Shown here: one piece after another, positions 44,047 to 52,443 of the stretch
How the letters are laid out: each line of letters begins with the position of its first letter
Numbering within the stretch: the first letter of the stretch is position 1
NCBI GenBank assembly: GCA_965238305.1
Contig: CBDEHK010000001.1
Location: 3,286,001-3,350,000 of the forward strand
Reading direction: 5' to 3'
Length of the DNA: 64,000 nucleotides
Source: CBDCGJ01 sp965238305
GTDB lineage: Bacteria; Pseudomonadota; Alphaproteobacteria; GCA-2731375
The notes under the pieces: model-generated
What the model was told of the DNA's origin: nothing
Seen by the model: the letters and a program-made list of their open reading frames with translations, nothing else
Databases searched by the model: none
Made by a program: the position numbers and the translations under genes

Positions 44047-44694
44047 TTAGCGGACTATCGGATTCGGCATTCCTTCGACCAGTGGCACAAACCGAACCGG
44101 GATCAACTGCTCTTTATCAAACTTGTCGCCATAACGGGTGATCCGTACCAGCCGCTGATCATAACTCGGTCCTTCAGGCGTTACCATGATGCCTTCATCC
44201 GCCAATTGATGCAACAAACTGCTTGGAATTTGCTCCGGCGCCGCAGTAATCATTATCCGCTCAAACGGCGCCAATTCGGGCCAGCCTTTGATGCCATCGC
44301 CAGTCCTGTTGGTGATATTATAGAGTTTAAGTGCCTGAAAACGTCGTTCCGCACCAACCATTAGGCTGCGATATCTCTCGATTGTGCAAAGCCTGCGGCA
44401 TATTTGCGCCAATACTGCTGCCTGATAGCCAGAGCCGGTGCCGATTTCCAAGACTGTCATGCGGTCATCGGCACGCAATGCCTCGGTCATATAAGCGACG
44501 ATATAAGGTTGCGATATTGTTTGGCCCTGGTCGATCGGCAAGGCGATATTGTCATAGGCTTGATGTTTAAACGCATCGGGCACAAATTTTTCCCGTGGGA
44601 TCCGTTCAATCGCCGACAGGACAGCGGTGTTTGTTATTCCCTGTTTCCTGAGCTCCATGATCAGGCGGATTTTACTCGCCTCATAATCCGGCAT
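44047..44694 (-). CDS. pcm: Protein-L-isoaspartate O-methyltransferase
   Basis: A 215-residue SAM-dependent methyltransferase that starts repair of isoaspartyl residues in aged proteins. The motif I block TVLEIGTGSGYQAAVLAQI (about 82-100) is present, preceded by IDQGQTISQPYIVAYMTEAL, the hallmark of the family. MITAAPEQIP (motif II region) and the VTPEG segment follow. The start overlaps the surE stop by one base, so the genes are translationally coupled. It is cytosolic and about the usual length. Confidence 0.95.
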   Translation of the reverse strand: MPDYEASKIRLIMELRKQGITNTAVLSAIERIPREKFVPDAFKHQAYDNIALPIDQGQTISQPYIVAYMTEALRADDRMTVLEIGTGSGYQAAVLAQICRRLCTIERYRSLMVGAERRFQALKLYNITNRTGDGIKGWPELAPFERIMITAAPEQIPSSLLHQLADEGIMVTPEGPSYDQRLVRITRYGDKFDKEQLIPVRFVPLVEGMPNPIVR

Positions 44695-45476
44695 TATTTG
44701 AGCGAGGCCTTTAACGACTTCAAGGTACGGGTTTCGGTCAAATTCAGATGCAATGGAGTGACCGAAATATAACCGTTTTCGGTCGCACCTAAATCGCTAT
44801 TGCGTTTCGGTTTTCCTTGCACTGGTCGGAAACCGATCCAGTAATAAGGTTGTTCACGCGCATCAATGCGCTCGACTATTTCAAGGTTGGAATAATCGCG
44901 TTTTCCTTGCGGCACAACTTCAACACCTTTTACCTGCGCCGGCGGCAGGTCCGGAAAGTTCACATTCATTAGCACATCGTCAGGCCAACCGGTCTTCACG
45001 AGCTTGCGTATTATGTCACCGGCGTAATGTTCAGCGGTCGCCCAATGGAAGGCTTTACGATGAAAATAGGATTGGCTCATCGCGATCGACGGAATACCAA
45101 GCAATGTGCCTTCCATGCAAGCGGCAATGGTGCCCGAATAAGTAACATCCTCACCCATATTGGCGCCGCGGTTAATGCCGGACAGGATCAAGTCCGGTTT
45201 TTCATTATTGAACACTTTGTTGACCGCCAGCATGACACAGTCCGTAGGGGTCCCCTGAACCGAGAATTTGCGGGCCGATATTTTTCGCAAACGAAGGGGG
45301 GATGTTAGGGTCAATGAATGCCCGGCACCACTTTGTTCGAGCTCCGGTGCAACTACCCAAACATCGTCGCTGAGGCTTTTTGCGACTTTCTCCAGGATCT
45401 TGATGCCCGGAGCGCCGACCCCATCGTCGTTGACAACCAGAATGCGTTTGTTCTTCAAAGGTTTTGTTTTAGCCAT
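44694..45476 (-). CDS. surE: 5'/3'-nucleotidase SurE
   Basis: A 260-residue metal-dependent survival nucleotidase. ATG 45476 gives MAKTKPLKNKRILVVNDDGV, with the family signature VNDDGVGAPGIKIL (metal-binding DD pair). SGINRGANMGEDVTYSGTIAACMEG (about 90-114) forms the second metal site region. The open frame continues to 45542 but overlaps serS heavily. The chosen start overlaps serS by eight bases. The enzyme dephosphorylates nucleoside monophosphates and short polyphosphates. Located between serS and pcm, it belongs to the surE-pcm-nlpD stationary-phase repair group. Confidence 0.95.
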   Translation of the reverse strand: MAKTKPLKNKRILVVNDDGVGAPGIKILEKVAKSLSDDVWVVAPELEQSGAGHSLTLTSPLRLRKISARKFSVQGTPTDCVMLAVNKVFNNEKPDLILSGINRGANMGEDVTYSGTIAACMEGTLLGIPSIAMSQSYFHRKAFHWATAEHYAGDIIRKLVKTGWPDDVLMNVNFPDLPPAQVKGVEVVPQGKRDYSNLEIVERIDAREQPYYWIGFRPVQGKPKRNSDLGATENGYISVTPLHLNLTETRTLKSLKASLK

Positions 45477-46746
45477 CGGCTTCAATCTTCTCCTGCCCAC
45501 CAAGATAGGGGCGCAATACTTCCGGGATGGCGATGCCGCCATCCGCTTCCTGATAATTTTCCATCACCGCAATTAATGTCCGTCCGGTGGCCAGGGCGGA
45601 CCCGTTCAAGGTATGCACAAAGCGGGTGCCCTTTTCCCCTTCCGGGCGATAGCGTGCGTCCATGCGGCGGGCTTGGAAATCGCCACAAACCGAACAACTG
45701 GAAATCTCGCGATAGGTATTCTGACCCGGCAGCCAAGCTTCCAGATCATAGGTGCGACGCGCGGAAAATCCCATGTCACCGCAAGAAAGTTTCATCACCC
45801 GATATGGAATGTCCAATCGCTTCAGCACTTCTTCGGCGCAGTTGGTCATCCGTTCATGTTCCGCTGCCGATTTATCCGGCGTCGTAATCGAAACAAGTTC
45901 GACTTTGTTGAATTGGTGGTGACGCAACATACCGCGGGTATCGCGCCCGGCGGAGCCGGCTTCGGAGCGAAAACAAGGCGTATAAGCCGTCAGCCGGATC
46001 GGCAAGTCGGCTTCGCTCAGGATGCTTTCCCGCACAGTGTTGGTGAGCGTCATCTCCGCCGTCGGGATCAAATAGAAACCATCAGTCGTTTTAAACAAAT
46101 CTTCTTCGAATTTGGGCAAATTGCCCGTGCCATAGGCTGCATCTTCGCGAACCAACAAAGGCGCTGAAGTCTCTTGATAGCCGAACTCTCCGGTATGCAG
46201 ATCGAGCATGAAACTGGCGATGGCGCGTTCCAATCGCGCCAGCTCCCGGCGCAAAATCACAAAACGTGAACCGGAAATTTTCGCTGCAGTTTCAAAATCC
46301 ATTAGGCCCAAATCTTCGCCCAGTTCGAAATGTTCTTTCGGTTCAAAATTGAATTTACGTGGCTCGCCGTTGGTGCGAACCAAGACATTGTCTTCTTCTT
46401 CCAAGCCTTCCGGCACGTCCTCATGCGGCGTGTTCGGCAAGCCGGACAGAAGAGCGGTCATCTGCTCGTCCATTTCCTTCACGTCGTGTTCAGCCGCTTG
46501 TAAATCGTCTTTTAACGTTGCGACTTCCGCAATTAAAGCGTCGGCGGCTTCGCCCTTCGACTTTGCCGCGCCAATCTGTTTGGATACATCGTTGCGGCGT
46601 TTTTGCATTTCCTGCATTGAGGTGTTGCCGCCACGACGGCGCGCATCCAACGCCAAGACAGTTGTGGCCAAGGCGTCAAAACCGCGTTTCTTTAACCCGG
46701 CATCAAAGGCATCCGGATTTTCCCGAATCCAACGGAGATCAAACAT
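45469..46746 (-). CDS. serS: Seryl-tRNA synthetase
   Basis: A 425-residue class II aminoacyl-tRNA synthetase charging tRNA-Ser (and tRNA-Sec). The N-terminal coiled-coil arm (about 1-110, MFDLRWIRENPDAFDAGLKK) binds tRNA. The catalytic core shows motif 2 (TPCFRSEAGSAGRDTRGMLRHHQFNKVELV) and motif 3 (TLNGSALATGRTLIAVMENYQ). The length is typical. It sits between tatC and surE on the minus strand with 106 bases upstream before tatC, where a short non-coding stretch could hold a promoter. Confidence 0.97.
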   Translation of the reverse strand: MFDLRWIRENPDAFDAGLKKRGFDALATTVLALDARRRGGNTSMQEMQKRRNDVSKQIGAAKSKGEAADALIAEVATLKDDLQAAEHDVKEMDEQMTALLSGLPNTPHEDVPEGLEEEDNVLVRTNGEPRKFNFEPKEHFELGEDLGLMDFETAAKISGSRFVILRRELARLERAIASFMLDLHTGEFGYQETSAPLLVREDAAYGTGNLPKFEEDLFKTTDGFYLIPTAEMTLTNTVRESILSEADLPIRLTAYTPCFRSEAGSAGRDTRGMLRHHQFNKVELVSITTPDKSAAEHERMTNCAEEVLKRLDIPYRVMKLSCGDMGFSARRTYDLEAWLPGQNTYREISSCSVCGDFQARRMDARYRPEGEKGTRFVHTLNGSALATGRTLIAVMENYQEADGGIAIPEVLRPYLGGQEKIEADG

Positions 46747-46852
46747 CTGAATTACTTCTAAATTTTGAGGTCAACGGGGTGTCGGACGAACCGACTGAAT
46801 CTCGGCCTTCTTATACGCGGGCTTATATTGTGCGTCCAGAGCGGATCGGCAA

Positions 46853-47665
46853 TTAGGAAGCAGCTTCCCCACCCGTCGCGTCGGAGCCGGCCGCCCGCTT
46901 CTTTTCCACCATGCGGGCGCAGAGGATGGATATCTCGTAAAGCGCTAGGATGGGAACACCAAGACCAATTTGCGAAATCACATCCGGCGGAGTCAAAAAG
47001 GCGGCGGCTAAAAATGTCACGACAACGGCGTAGCGACGTTTCGCTTTCAATCCTTCCGACGTCACCAACCCGACTTTCGCCATCAAGGTCAGCAAAACCG
47101 GCAATTGAAATGACAGGCCAAAAGCGAAGATTAGTTTCATCACCAGAGCCAGATATTCGCTGACCTTGGCTTCCAATTCAATCGGCAGCATGTCATTGCT
47201 GCCAACGGTTTCAAAACCTAAAAAGAATTTCCAAGCCAGTGGGATGATCAGGTAATAAACCAGGGCGCCACCGGCGACGAACAAGATCGGTGTCGCCATA
47301 AGGAACGGCAAAAATGCTTTCTTCTCTTTTTTAAATAGTCCAGGCGCAATGAAGGCCCAGACCTGACCCAGAATAATAGGTAACGCCAGACAGAACCCGG
47401 CAAAAAACGCGACCTTCAAATAGGTGAAAAAGGCCTCATGCAGGCTGGTATAAATCATCCGCCGGCCTTCCTGACCTTCAAAGGCGTCCATCAGCGGCTT
47501 GACAAGAAAGGCGTAAATTTCTTCGGCGAAAATATAACAGATCACGAAACCGATGGTGAGGGCGCCAAGAGACCACAACAACCGATTGCGCAGCTCAATA
47601 AGATGCGACATCAGCGGCATGGCGCTTTCTTCCTGCGCGTCGATCTCTTCTGTTGTGGGTGTCAC
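46853..47665 (-). CDS. tatC: Twin-arginine translocase subunit TatC
   Basis: A 270-residue inner-membrane protein with six transmembrane helices, the signal-recognition core of the Tat pathway. The conserved SHLIELRNRLLWSL (about 19-32), the FFTYLKVAFFAGFCLALP region and FGLSFQLPVLLTLMAKVGLV are present. The start is GTG 47665, three bases after the tatB stop. With tatA and tatB it forms a complete translocase that probably exports the Tat-signal binding protein encoded at 8915-9964. Confidence 0.96.
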   Translation of the reverse strand: MTPTTEEIDAQEESAMPLMSHLIELRNRLLWSLGALTIGFVICYIFAEEIYAFLVKPLMDAFEGQEGRRMIYTSLHEAFFTYLKVAFFAGFCLALPIILGQVWAFIAPGLFKKEKKAFLPFLMATPILFVAGGALVYYLIIPLAWKFFLGFETVGSNDMLPIELEAKVSEYLALVMKLIFAFGLSFQLPVLLTLMAKVGLVTSEGLKAKRRYAVVVTFLAAAFLTPPDVISQIGLGVPILALYEISILCARMVEKKRAAGSDATGGEAAS

Positions 47666-47668
47666 GGC

Positions 47669-48229
47669 CTAAGTTCCCGCCTGTTCCTTTTTCACTGGAA
47701 CTTCCTCTGGCGTTTCAATCGGCGGGACTTCGACGGTCACTTCCCAGGCGCCTGTATTATTGTCATCTTTTTCTTCATCACGCGAAGCGGAACCAATGTC
47801 GGTATCCTCAGATGTGGCAACGTCTGTGTCTTCGTCTGCCGGTGGAACAATAGAATTCGATGGCACCATTTCGTATCCATCCGGGGTATATCTGTTAGGA
47901 TCCAGGCCGTCATCCTCTAATCCTGACAATTCGCCACCGATTTCGTCATTACCTTTTTCGTCATTATCCTTAAAGTCAGGATCGAACTTTTTTTCTAGCT
48001 GTTCATTTATGTCTAAATTTGCAATCGAGTTGACTTCTTTTTTGACGTCATCAAGCTCGGCCTGCGCCACCATTTCGTCAACATGTCCCTGGAATTCGCG
48101 GGCCATTCGGCGCGCCTTCCCCATCCAGAAACCAAGCGTTTTTAACGCTGCTGGCAACTGCTTCGGTCCAATGACAACAATCGCCAAACAAGCGATTACC
48201 AACATCTCACTCCAACCGATATCAAACAT
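47669..48229 (-). CDS. tatB: Sec-independent translocase subunit TatB
   Basis: A 186-residue single-span membrane protein. The N terminus MFDIGWSEMLVIACLAIVVI, then GPKQLPAALKTLGFWMGKARR, is diagnostic: a short transmembrane helix with its Glu8, a G-P hinge, and an amphipathic helix extending to about residue 70. The C-terminal half (about 85-186) is acidic, low-complexity and variable, as is common. It works with TatC to receive twin-arginine substrates. It lies 49 bases downstream of tatA. Confidence 0.95.
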   Translation of the reverse strand: MFDIGWSEMLVIACLAIVVIGPKQLPAALKTLGFWMGKARRMAREFQGHVDEMVAQAELDDVKKEVNSIANLDINEQLEKKFDPDFKDNDEKGNDEIGGELSGLEDDGLDPNRYTPDGYEMVPSNSIVPPADEDTDVATSEDTDIGSASRDEEKDDNNTGAWEVTVEVPPIETPEEVPVKKEQAGT

Positions 48230-48278
48230 TATCCGCCACCGGGTGGGTTCAAGAATTGCAGGTCAATGCGCGCCTCGA

Positions 48279-48497
48279 TCAGCTCTTTGACGCGGGATCT
48301 TTTTCAGTGCTGCTTTCCGCAGTCACATCAATCGTCGTGTCATCCTTGGTTTCAATCTGCTCTTCATCCGACATGCCCTTCTTGAAACTCTTGATGCCGC
48401 CCGCTAGGTCAGTCATCAACGCGGAAATTTTGCCCCTGCCAAATAACAGGACAACCAAGATAACGACGATGGCTATTTGCCAAAAACTCAAGCCCAT
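48279..48497 (-). CDS. tatA: Sec-independent translocase subunit TatA
   Basis: A 72-residue pore-forming Tat subunit. It has one N-terminal transmembrane helix (MGLSFWQIAIVVILVVLLFG), the FGRGKI hinge and an amphipathic helix (SALMTDLAGGIKSFKKGM), followed by a short acidic tail. The sequence FKKGM is a family hallmark. It heads the tatABC set; the 134 bases upstream, before the end of the orphan ABC ATPase gene, hold no recognised feature. Confidence 0.95.
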   Translation of the reverse strand: MGLSFWQIAIVVILVVLLFGRGKISALMTDLAGGIKSFKKGMSDEEQIETKDDTTIDVTAESSTEKDPASKS

Positions 48498-48631
48498 TCT
48501 TCAAAGCTCCTAATTCGCTCGGGTAGTACTAAAACAGCGTAGTGCCAAATCGGCGCGCATCATCGCAGAACCAGCGTTCGCGCGCAACGCACGAATAATC
48601 GGACTGCCACCTACGCTTCCTGCCTCTATAC

Positions 48632-49687
48632 TTAAGTGTTTTTTGCAGAAAAAACAAAGATTTGTGCAGGATCCACTTCAATATTGAATTCCGAACCTTG
48701 CTGCAACATGGTTTTACGCGGAATACGAGCTTTAACTCGTTCGCCATTCGTGAGCAGCTCAACGTCAGCAACGGCAAATGCGCCAACAGGGCGAGACGAC
48801 AGGATACGCGCCGGAATACCTTTGCCATTACTGCTAAAACGCAGGGAATCCGGCCGCACCAGGACATCAACTTCAGTGCCAGCGATAAATCCCTTTGCCT
48901 TATCGACTTGCAACTCCCCCAAACCTGATGCCACCAAAGTGCATTCCAGCGCCTGACCACTGAGGGCATTTAGATCGCCAAAAAACTCCGCAACAAATCT
49001 GCTTTTCGGATTATCGAACAAATCTTCCGGCGTACCGAACTGTTCGATTTTTCCGGCCCGCATGACGGCGATCTTGTCCGCCATCAACATCGCCTCTTCC
49101 GGGTCATGGGTAACAAGCAAGGTTGCTGTCCCCTCTTCGCGCAACAGCCGCAAAGTGTCGTCACGCACACGGTCGCGCAGACGCACATCTAAATTGGCAA
49201 AGGGTTCGTCCATCAACATCACGGACGGCTCGGCAACCAAGGCCCGGGCCAACGCAACGCGTTGTTGTTCGCCGCCACTTAGAACATGGGGATAAGATTT
49301 CCGATGTTGTGTGATGTCCAGGCGCTCCATCATACTATCGGAGCGCCGGCGACGCTCGCTCGCGTCCAATTTGCGCAAACCAAACTCGATATTGGCGGCA
49401 ACCGTCAGATGGGGGAACAATGCATAGTCCTGAAACACCAGACCAATACCGCGATTTTCGGTCGGCAACTCATGCCCAGGTTCGCCTACTTGTGTCCGAT
49501 TAATGTGTATACGGCCCGCTTGCAAACTTTCCAAACCGGCAGCAATTCTTAATGTAGTCGTCTTGCCGCAGCCAGAAGGCCCCAACAGACAGACGATTTG
49601 ACCACTCTCAACCGCCAAGTCAAGATTGTCGACAACCACTTTTTCGCCGAAGCGATGGGAAATTTTCTCTAGTTTCAAGCCGTCCAT
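48632..49687 (-). CDS. Orphan ABC ATPase, FbpC/PotA-like with TOBE region
   Basis: A roughly 351-residue importer-type ATPase with Walker A GPSGCGKTTTLR, signature SGGEQQRVALARAL and Walker B MLMDEPFANLD. A C-terminal TOBE-like regulatory extension (about 235-350) resembles those of Fe(III), spermidine and thiamine importers. No permease or binding-protein gene is adjacent. The gene interrupts an otherwise standard scpB-tatA neighbourhood. ATG 49687 (MDGLKLEKISHRFGE) is used; ATG 49708 in frame is an alternative, and neither has a clear ribosome binding site. Its partners are probably encoded elsewhere. Confidence 0.88.
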   Translation of the reverse strand: MDGLKLEKISHRFGEKVVVDNLDLAVESGQIVCLLGPSGCGKTTTLRIAAGLESLQAGRIHINRTQVGEPGHELPTENRGIGLVFQDYALFPHLTVAANIEFGLRKLDASERRRRSDSMMERLDITQHRKSYPHVLSGGEQQRVALARALVAEPSVMLMDEPFANLDVRLRDRVRDDTLRLLREEGTATLLVTHDPEEAMLMADKIAVMRAGKIEQFGTPEDLFDNPKSRFVAEFFGDLNALSGQALECTLVASGLGELQVDKAKGFIAGTEVDVLVRPDSLRFSSNGKGIPARILSSRPVGAFAVADVELLTNGERVKARIPRKTMLQQGSEFNIEVDPAQIFVFSAKNT

Positions 49688-49772
49688 AAAGGAGCCGCCG
49701 TTCAGCATCTAATTCTGCCGAACATAAGAATCATTCCGCCTTAAGGCAAGTAAATGCTTAGGTCAGATAATT

Positions 49773-50483
49773 TTACGGGTTCGGCGTCAATGTCGGCGTT
49801 TTCACATCGCCACTCTCGGGGAGTTCCGACGCCAAAGAAAGCAGATCGGGTTTTGTCGCGTCGCTGCCGTCGTCGCCTTCTTCCAAGGGGTCTTCTGGCG
49901 CACTCATGCTGGCGGGTTTGGGGATCGAAATTTCCCCTTCCAACAAGCCAGCAGCTTTAAGCTCATCCAAGCCCGGCAGATCTTTTACCGTTTCCAAGCC
50001 AAAATGGTCGAGAAAATCGTCGGAGGTGCCATACGTCACTGGCCGACCAAGTGTGCGACGGCGGCCACGGACCCGCACCCAACCGATTTCCATCAATAAA
50101 TCCAACGTCCCCTTACTGAGGCCGACACCGCGAACTTCTTCGACTTCGGCCCGCGTAACCGGTTGATGATAAGCAATGATCGACAAAGTCTCTAGCGCCG
50201 CCCTGGATAATTTTCGGGTCGATTGGCGATGTTGTTCCAAGACAAATCGCAAATCGTCAGCAGTGCGGAAGGCCCATTTGCCGGCAACTTTATTCAAAGT
50301 AACACCCCGGGCCTCGTAGTGAACTTGTAACTGTTCCAGTAGGTTTGGTATATCAGCGCCGTCCGGCAATCGCGTTGACAGACTTTTTTCGTCCAACGGT
50401 TCTTCCGCCGCAAACAACAAAGCTTCAACCATTCGCAGTTGCTGCACAGTATCAGTGGGATCGAATACTATTTCTTCCGCCAT
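49773..50483 (-). CDS. scpB: Segregation and condensation protein B
   Basis: A 236-residue kleisin-associated protein. Two winged-helix domains span about 8-175, with VEALLFAAEEPLDEKSL at the start and LETLSIIAYHQPVTRAEVEEVRGV in the middle, the latter being the most conserved ScpB block. GRPVTYGTSDDFLDHFGLE follows. The last 50 residues are acidic and variable. With ScpA and SMC it compacts and segregates the chromosome. It starts three bases after scpA and is probably cotranscribed. Confidence 0.95.
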   Translation of the reverse strand: MAEEIVFDPTDTVQQLRMVEALLFAAEEPLDEKSLSTRLPDGADIPNLLEQLQVHYEARGVTLNKVAGKWAFRTADDLRFVLEQHRQSTRKLSRAALETLSIIAYHQPVTRAEVEEVRGVGLSKGTLDLLMEIGWVRVRGRRRTLGRPVTYGTSDDFLDHFGLETVKDLPGLDELKAAGLLEGEISIPKPASMSAPEDPLEEGDDGSDATKPDLLSLASELPESGDVKTPTLTPNP

Positions 50484-50486
50484 AAT

Positions 50487-51320
50487 CTAGTCTACCCTAT
50501 CCGCACCTTTTACAAATATCGGACCGAATGTTTTGTTCTGTCGAATTTGCAATTTTCCCTCTTTGACCAACTCCAAGCTAGCCGCCAGTGTAGAGGCAAC
50601 CATCGAACGACGCTCCACCCCACGCAAATTACCATGATTTTGCGGCAGAAAGGTTTCCAAGCTGGACCAATTCGGTACGTGCCCCAGCATTTCGCGCAAT
50701 CGTTTGATCGCCGACTCAATCGAGACAATCGTCAGCGGACGCAGTTTGAAATTGGTGACATTTGTCTTGCTGACCTGACGGCCGTAAGCGTCAAGCAATT
50801 CAAATAGGCTGCAGACATAAGTCGAATCGCGAATGATACGAACACCTTCAGGGGTGCCTCGTGGAAAAATATCGATACCAAGACGGATCCGACCCATTAA
50901 AAGTTCCGACGCTTCACGCATGGCTTCTAGGCGTCGCAATTGGTGTTGCAGCCGCGCCGCCAGTTCTTCGCCACTTGGTTCGTCTTCGTCACTCAAATTT
51001 GGCAACAGCAATCGCGATTTGAGATAAGCGAGCCAAGCCGCCATGACCAGATAGTCAGCCGCGACTTCAAGGCGAATGCGGTGGGCTTTTTCGATATAGC
51101 TGAGATATTGTTCGGCCAAAGCAAGAATTGAAATTCCCGCCAAATCGACCTTCTGTTGCCGCGCCAATCCCAACAACAAATCTAAGGGACCTTCATACCC
51201 TTCCAAATCGACCACAAATCCGGCTGTCGAATTCGCAACGTCGGGTCCACCGCTATCAAAGCCGTTTGCCGTCGATGGCTGCAGTTCTATCGAACCATTT
51301 TTCTTTAGCTCGCCCGTCAT
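50487..51320 (-). CDS. scpA: Segregation and condensation protein A
   Basis: A 277-residue kleisin subunit of the SMC-ScpAB condensin. The family signature VDLEGYEGPLDLLLGLARQQKVDL lies at about 33-56, and ADYLVMAAWLAYLKSRLLLP at about 85-104. The C-terminal winged helix (about 205-270) includes STLAASLELVKEGKLQIRQ. It bridges the SMC head domains. The order nagZ-scpA-scpB-tat is widespread in Alphaproteobacteria and supports the assignment. Confidence 0.95.
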   Translation of the reverse strand: MTGELKKNGSIELQPSTANGFDSGGPDVANSTAGFVVDLEGYEGPLDLLLGLARQQKVDLAGISILALAEQYLSYIEKAHRIRLEVAADYLVMAAWLAYLKSRLLLPNLSDEDEPSGEELAARLQHQLRRLEAMREASELLMGRIRLGIDIFPRGTPEGVRIIRDSTYVCSLFELLDAYGRQVSKTNVTNFKLRPLTIVSIESAIKRLREMLGHVPNWSSLETFLPQNHGNLRGVERRSMVASTLAASLELVKEGKLQIRQNKTFGPIFVKGADRVD

Positions 51321-51408
51321 GGGTGCAATAGCCTCATTGTCACCGAATCCAATACTACCACAACATATGGGGTTTTCACCTGAATCGCCATCAAAATATC
51401 GCTGAAGT

Positions 51409-52443
51409 TTACGCTTTTAGGAGATCATATTGTTGCAGAATATCAGTCAATTCTGCCGCTAACGCCGCTGGCACGGCGCGATCGGGTTTAACCCGAAAAC
51501 TTAGTGCTTTTTTAAGCCGATTTTGTGCTATTTCGCTCAAATCCCCAATATCGGCCGCGATTTCTTCCATCTCAGCGATATCGCCGTTGCAATGTAGTGC
51601 GATATCGCAACCGGCTGCAAGCGAACGAGCCGCTCGCTCACCGATGGTGCCGCCCAACGCATTCATGCTCAAATCATCGCTGAACAACAGGCCATCAAAG
51701 CCAATTTCGTGGCGAATTATATCGTTCAATATTCGGCGTGACTGAGTTCCCGGACACGCCGCATCAATCGACCGATACAGCAGATGCGCAGTCATCCCGA
51801 GCGGTAGTTCCGAAAGCTCGATAAAGGGCAGAAAGTCGTCTGATTTCAGAACGTTAAGTTCTTCTTCAATCAACGGCAAAGCGTCGTGACTATCCACTTT
51901 TGCGCGGCCGTGGCCCGGCAAGTGTTTAATCACCGGCAGGATGCCGCCGGCCAATAGGCCGTTGGCCATGGCCCGGCCTAGGCGCGCGACACGGATAGGA
52001 TCGCGCCCGAAAGACCGATCGCCAATTGCCGCATGGGTATCACCAAAGCGAAGGTCCAAACAGGGCGCACAATCAACCGAAAATCCGAGTTCCAGAAGTT
52101 CCGACGCGAGCAGTCGCGCGTTGAGCCAAACCGCGCGTTCGGCCGGTCCTTCCGCTTCAACCAGCGTACCGAAGGTTGCCGCCGACGGTGCCTGGCGCCA
52201 ATGGGGTGGTTTCAATCGCTGCACGCGACCGCCTTCTTGATCGATTAAGATCAAGGCGTCTTCGTCCGCAACTAATACTTTAAATTCTGCTATAAGTGAT
52301 TTGATTTGATGTGGATTATCACAATTTCGCTGGAATAGAATAAATCCAACTGGCCGATGATTAAGATAGAATTCACGTTCGGCGTCAGTGAGTGTCAGGC
52401 CAGCACAACCGAACACTGCGGCAAGTCTGTTGTGCTTTGTCAT
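51409..52443 (-). CDS. nagZ: Beta-N-acetylhexosaminidase (glycoside hydrolase family 3)
   Basis: A 344-residue cytosolic glucosaminidase of peptidoglycan recycling, releasing GlcNAc from anhydro-muropeptides. GH3 blocks visible are ILIDQEGGRVQRLKPPHW (about 61-78), SVDCAPCLDLRFGDTHAAIGDRSFG, the catalytic histidine/aspartate loop KHLPGHGRAKVDSHDALP (about 165-182) and the nucleophile region LLFSDDLSMNALGGTI. The length is standard. Its start overlaps the SPOR-protein stop (ATGA), linking two cell-wall genes. Confidence 0.95.
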   Translation of the reverse strand: MTKHNRLAAVFGCAGLTLTDAEREFYLNHRPVGFILFQRNCDNPHQIKSLIAEFKVLVADEDALILIDQEGGRVQRLKPPHWRQAPSAATFGTLVEAEGPAERAVWLNARLLASELLELGFSVDCAPCLDLRFGDTHAAIGDRSFGRDPIRVARLGRAMANGLLAGGILPVIKHLPGHGRAKVDSHDALPLIEEELNVLKSDDFLPFIELSELPLGMTAHLLYRSIDAACPGTQSRRILNDIIRHEIGFDGLLFSDDLSMNALGGTIGERAARSLAAGCDIALHCNGDIAEMEEIAADIGDLSEIAQNRLKKALSFRVKPDRAVPAALAAELTDILQQYDLLKA

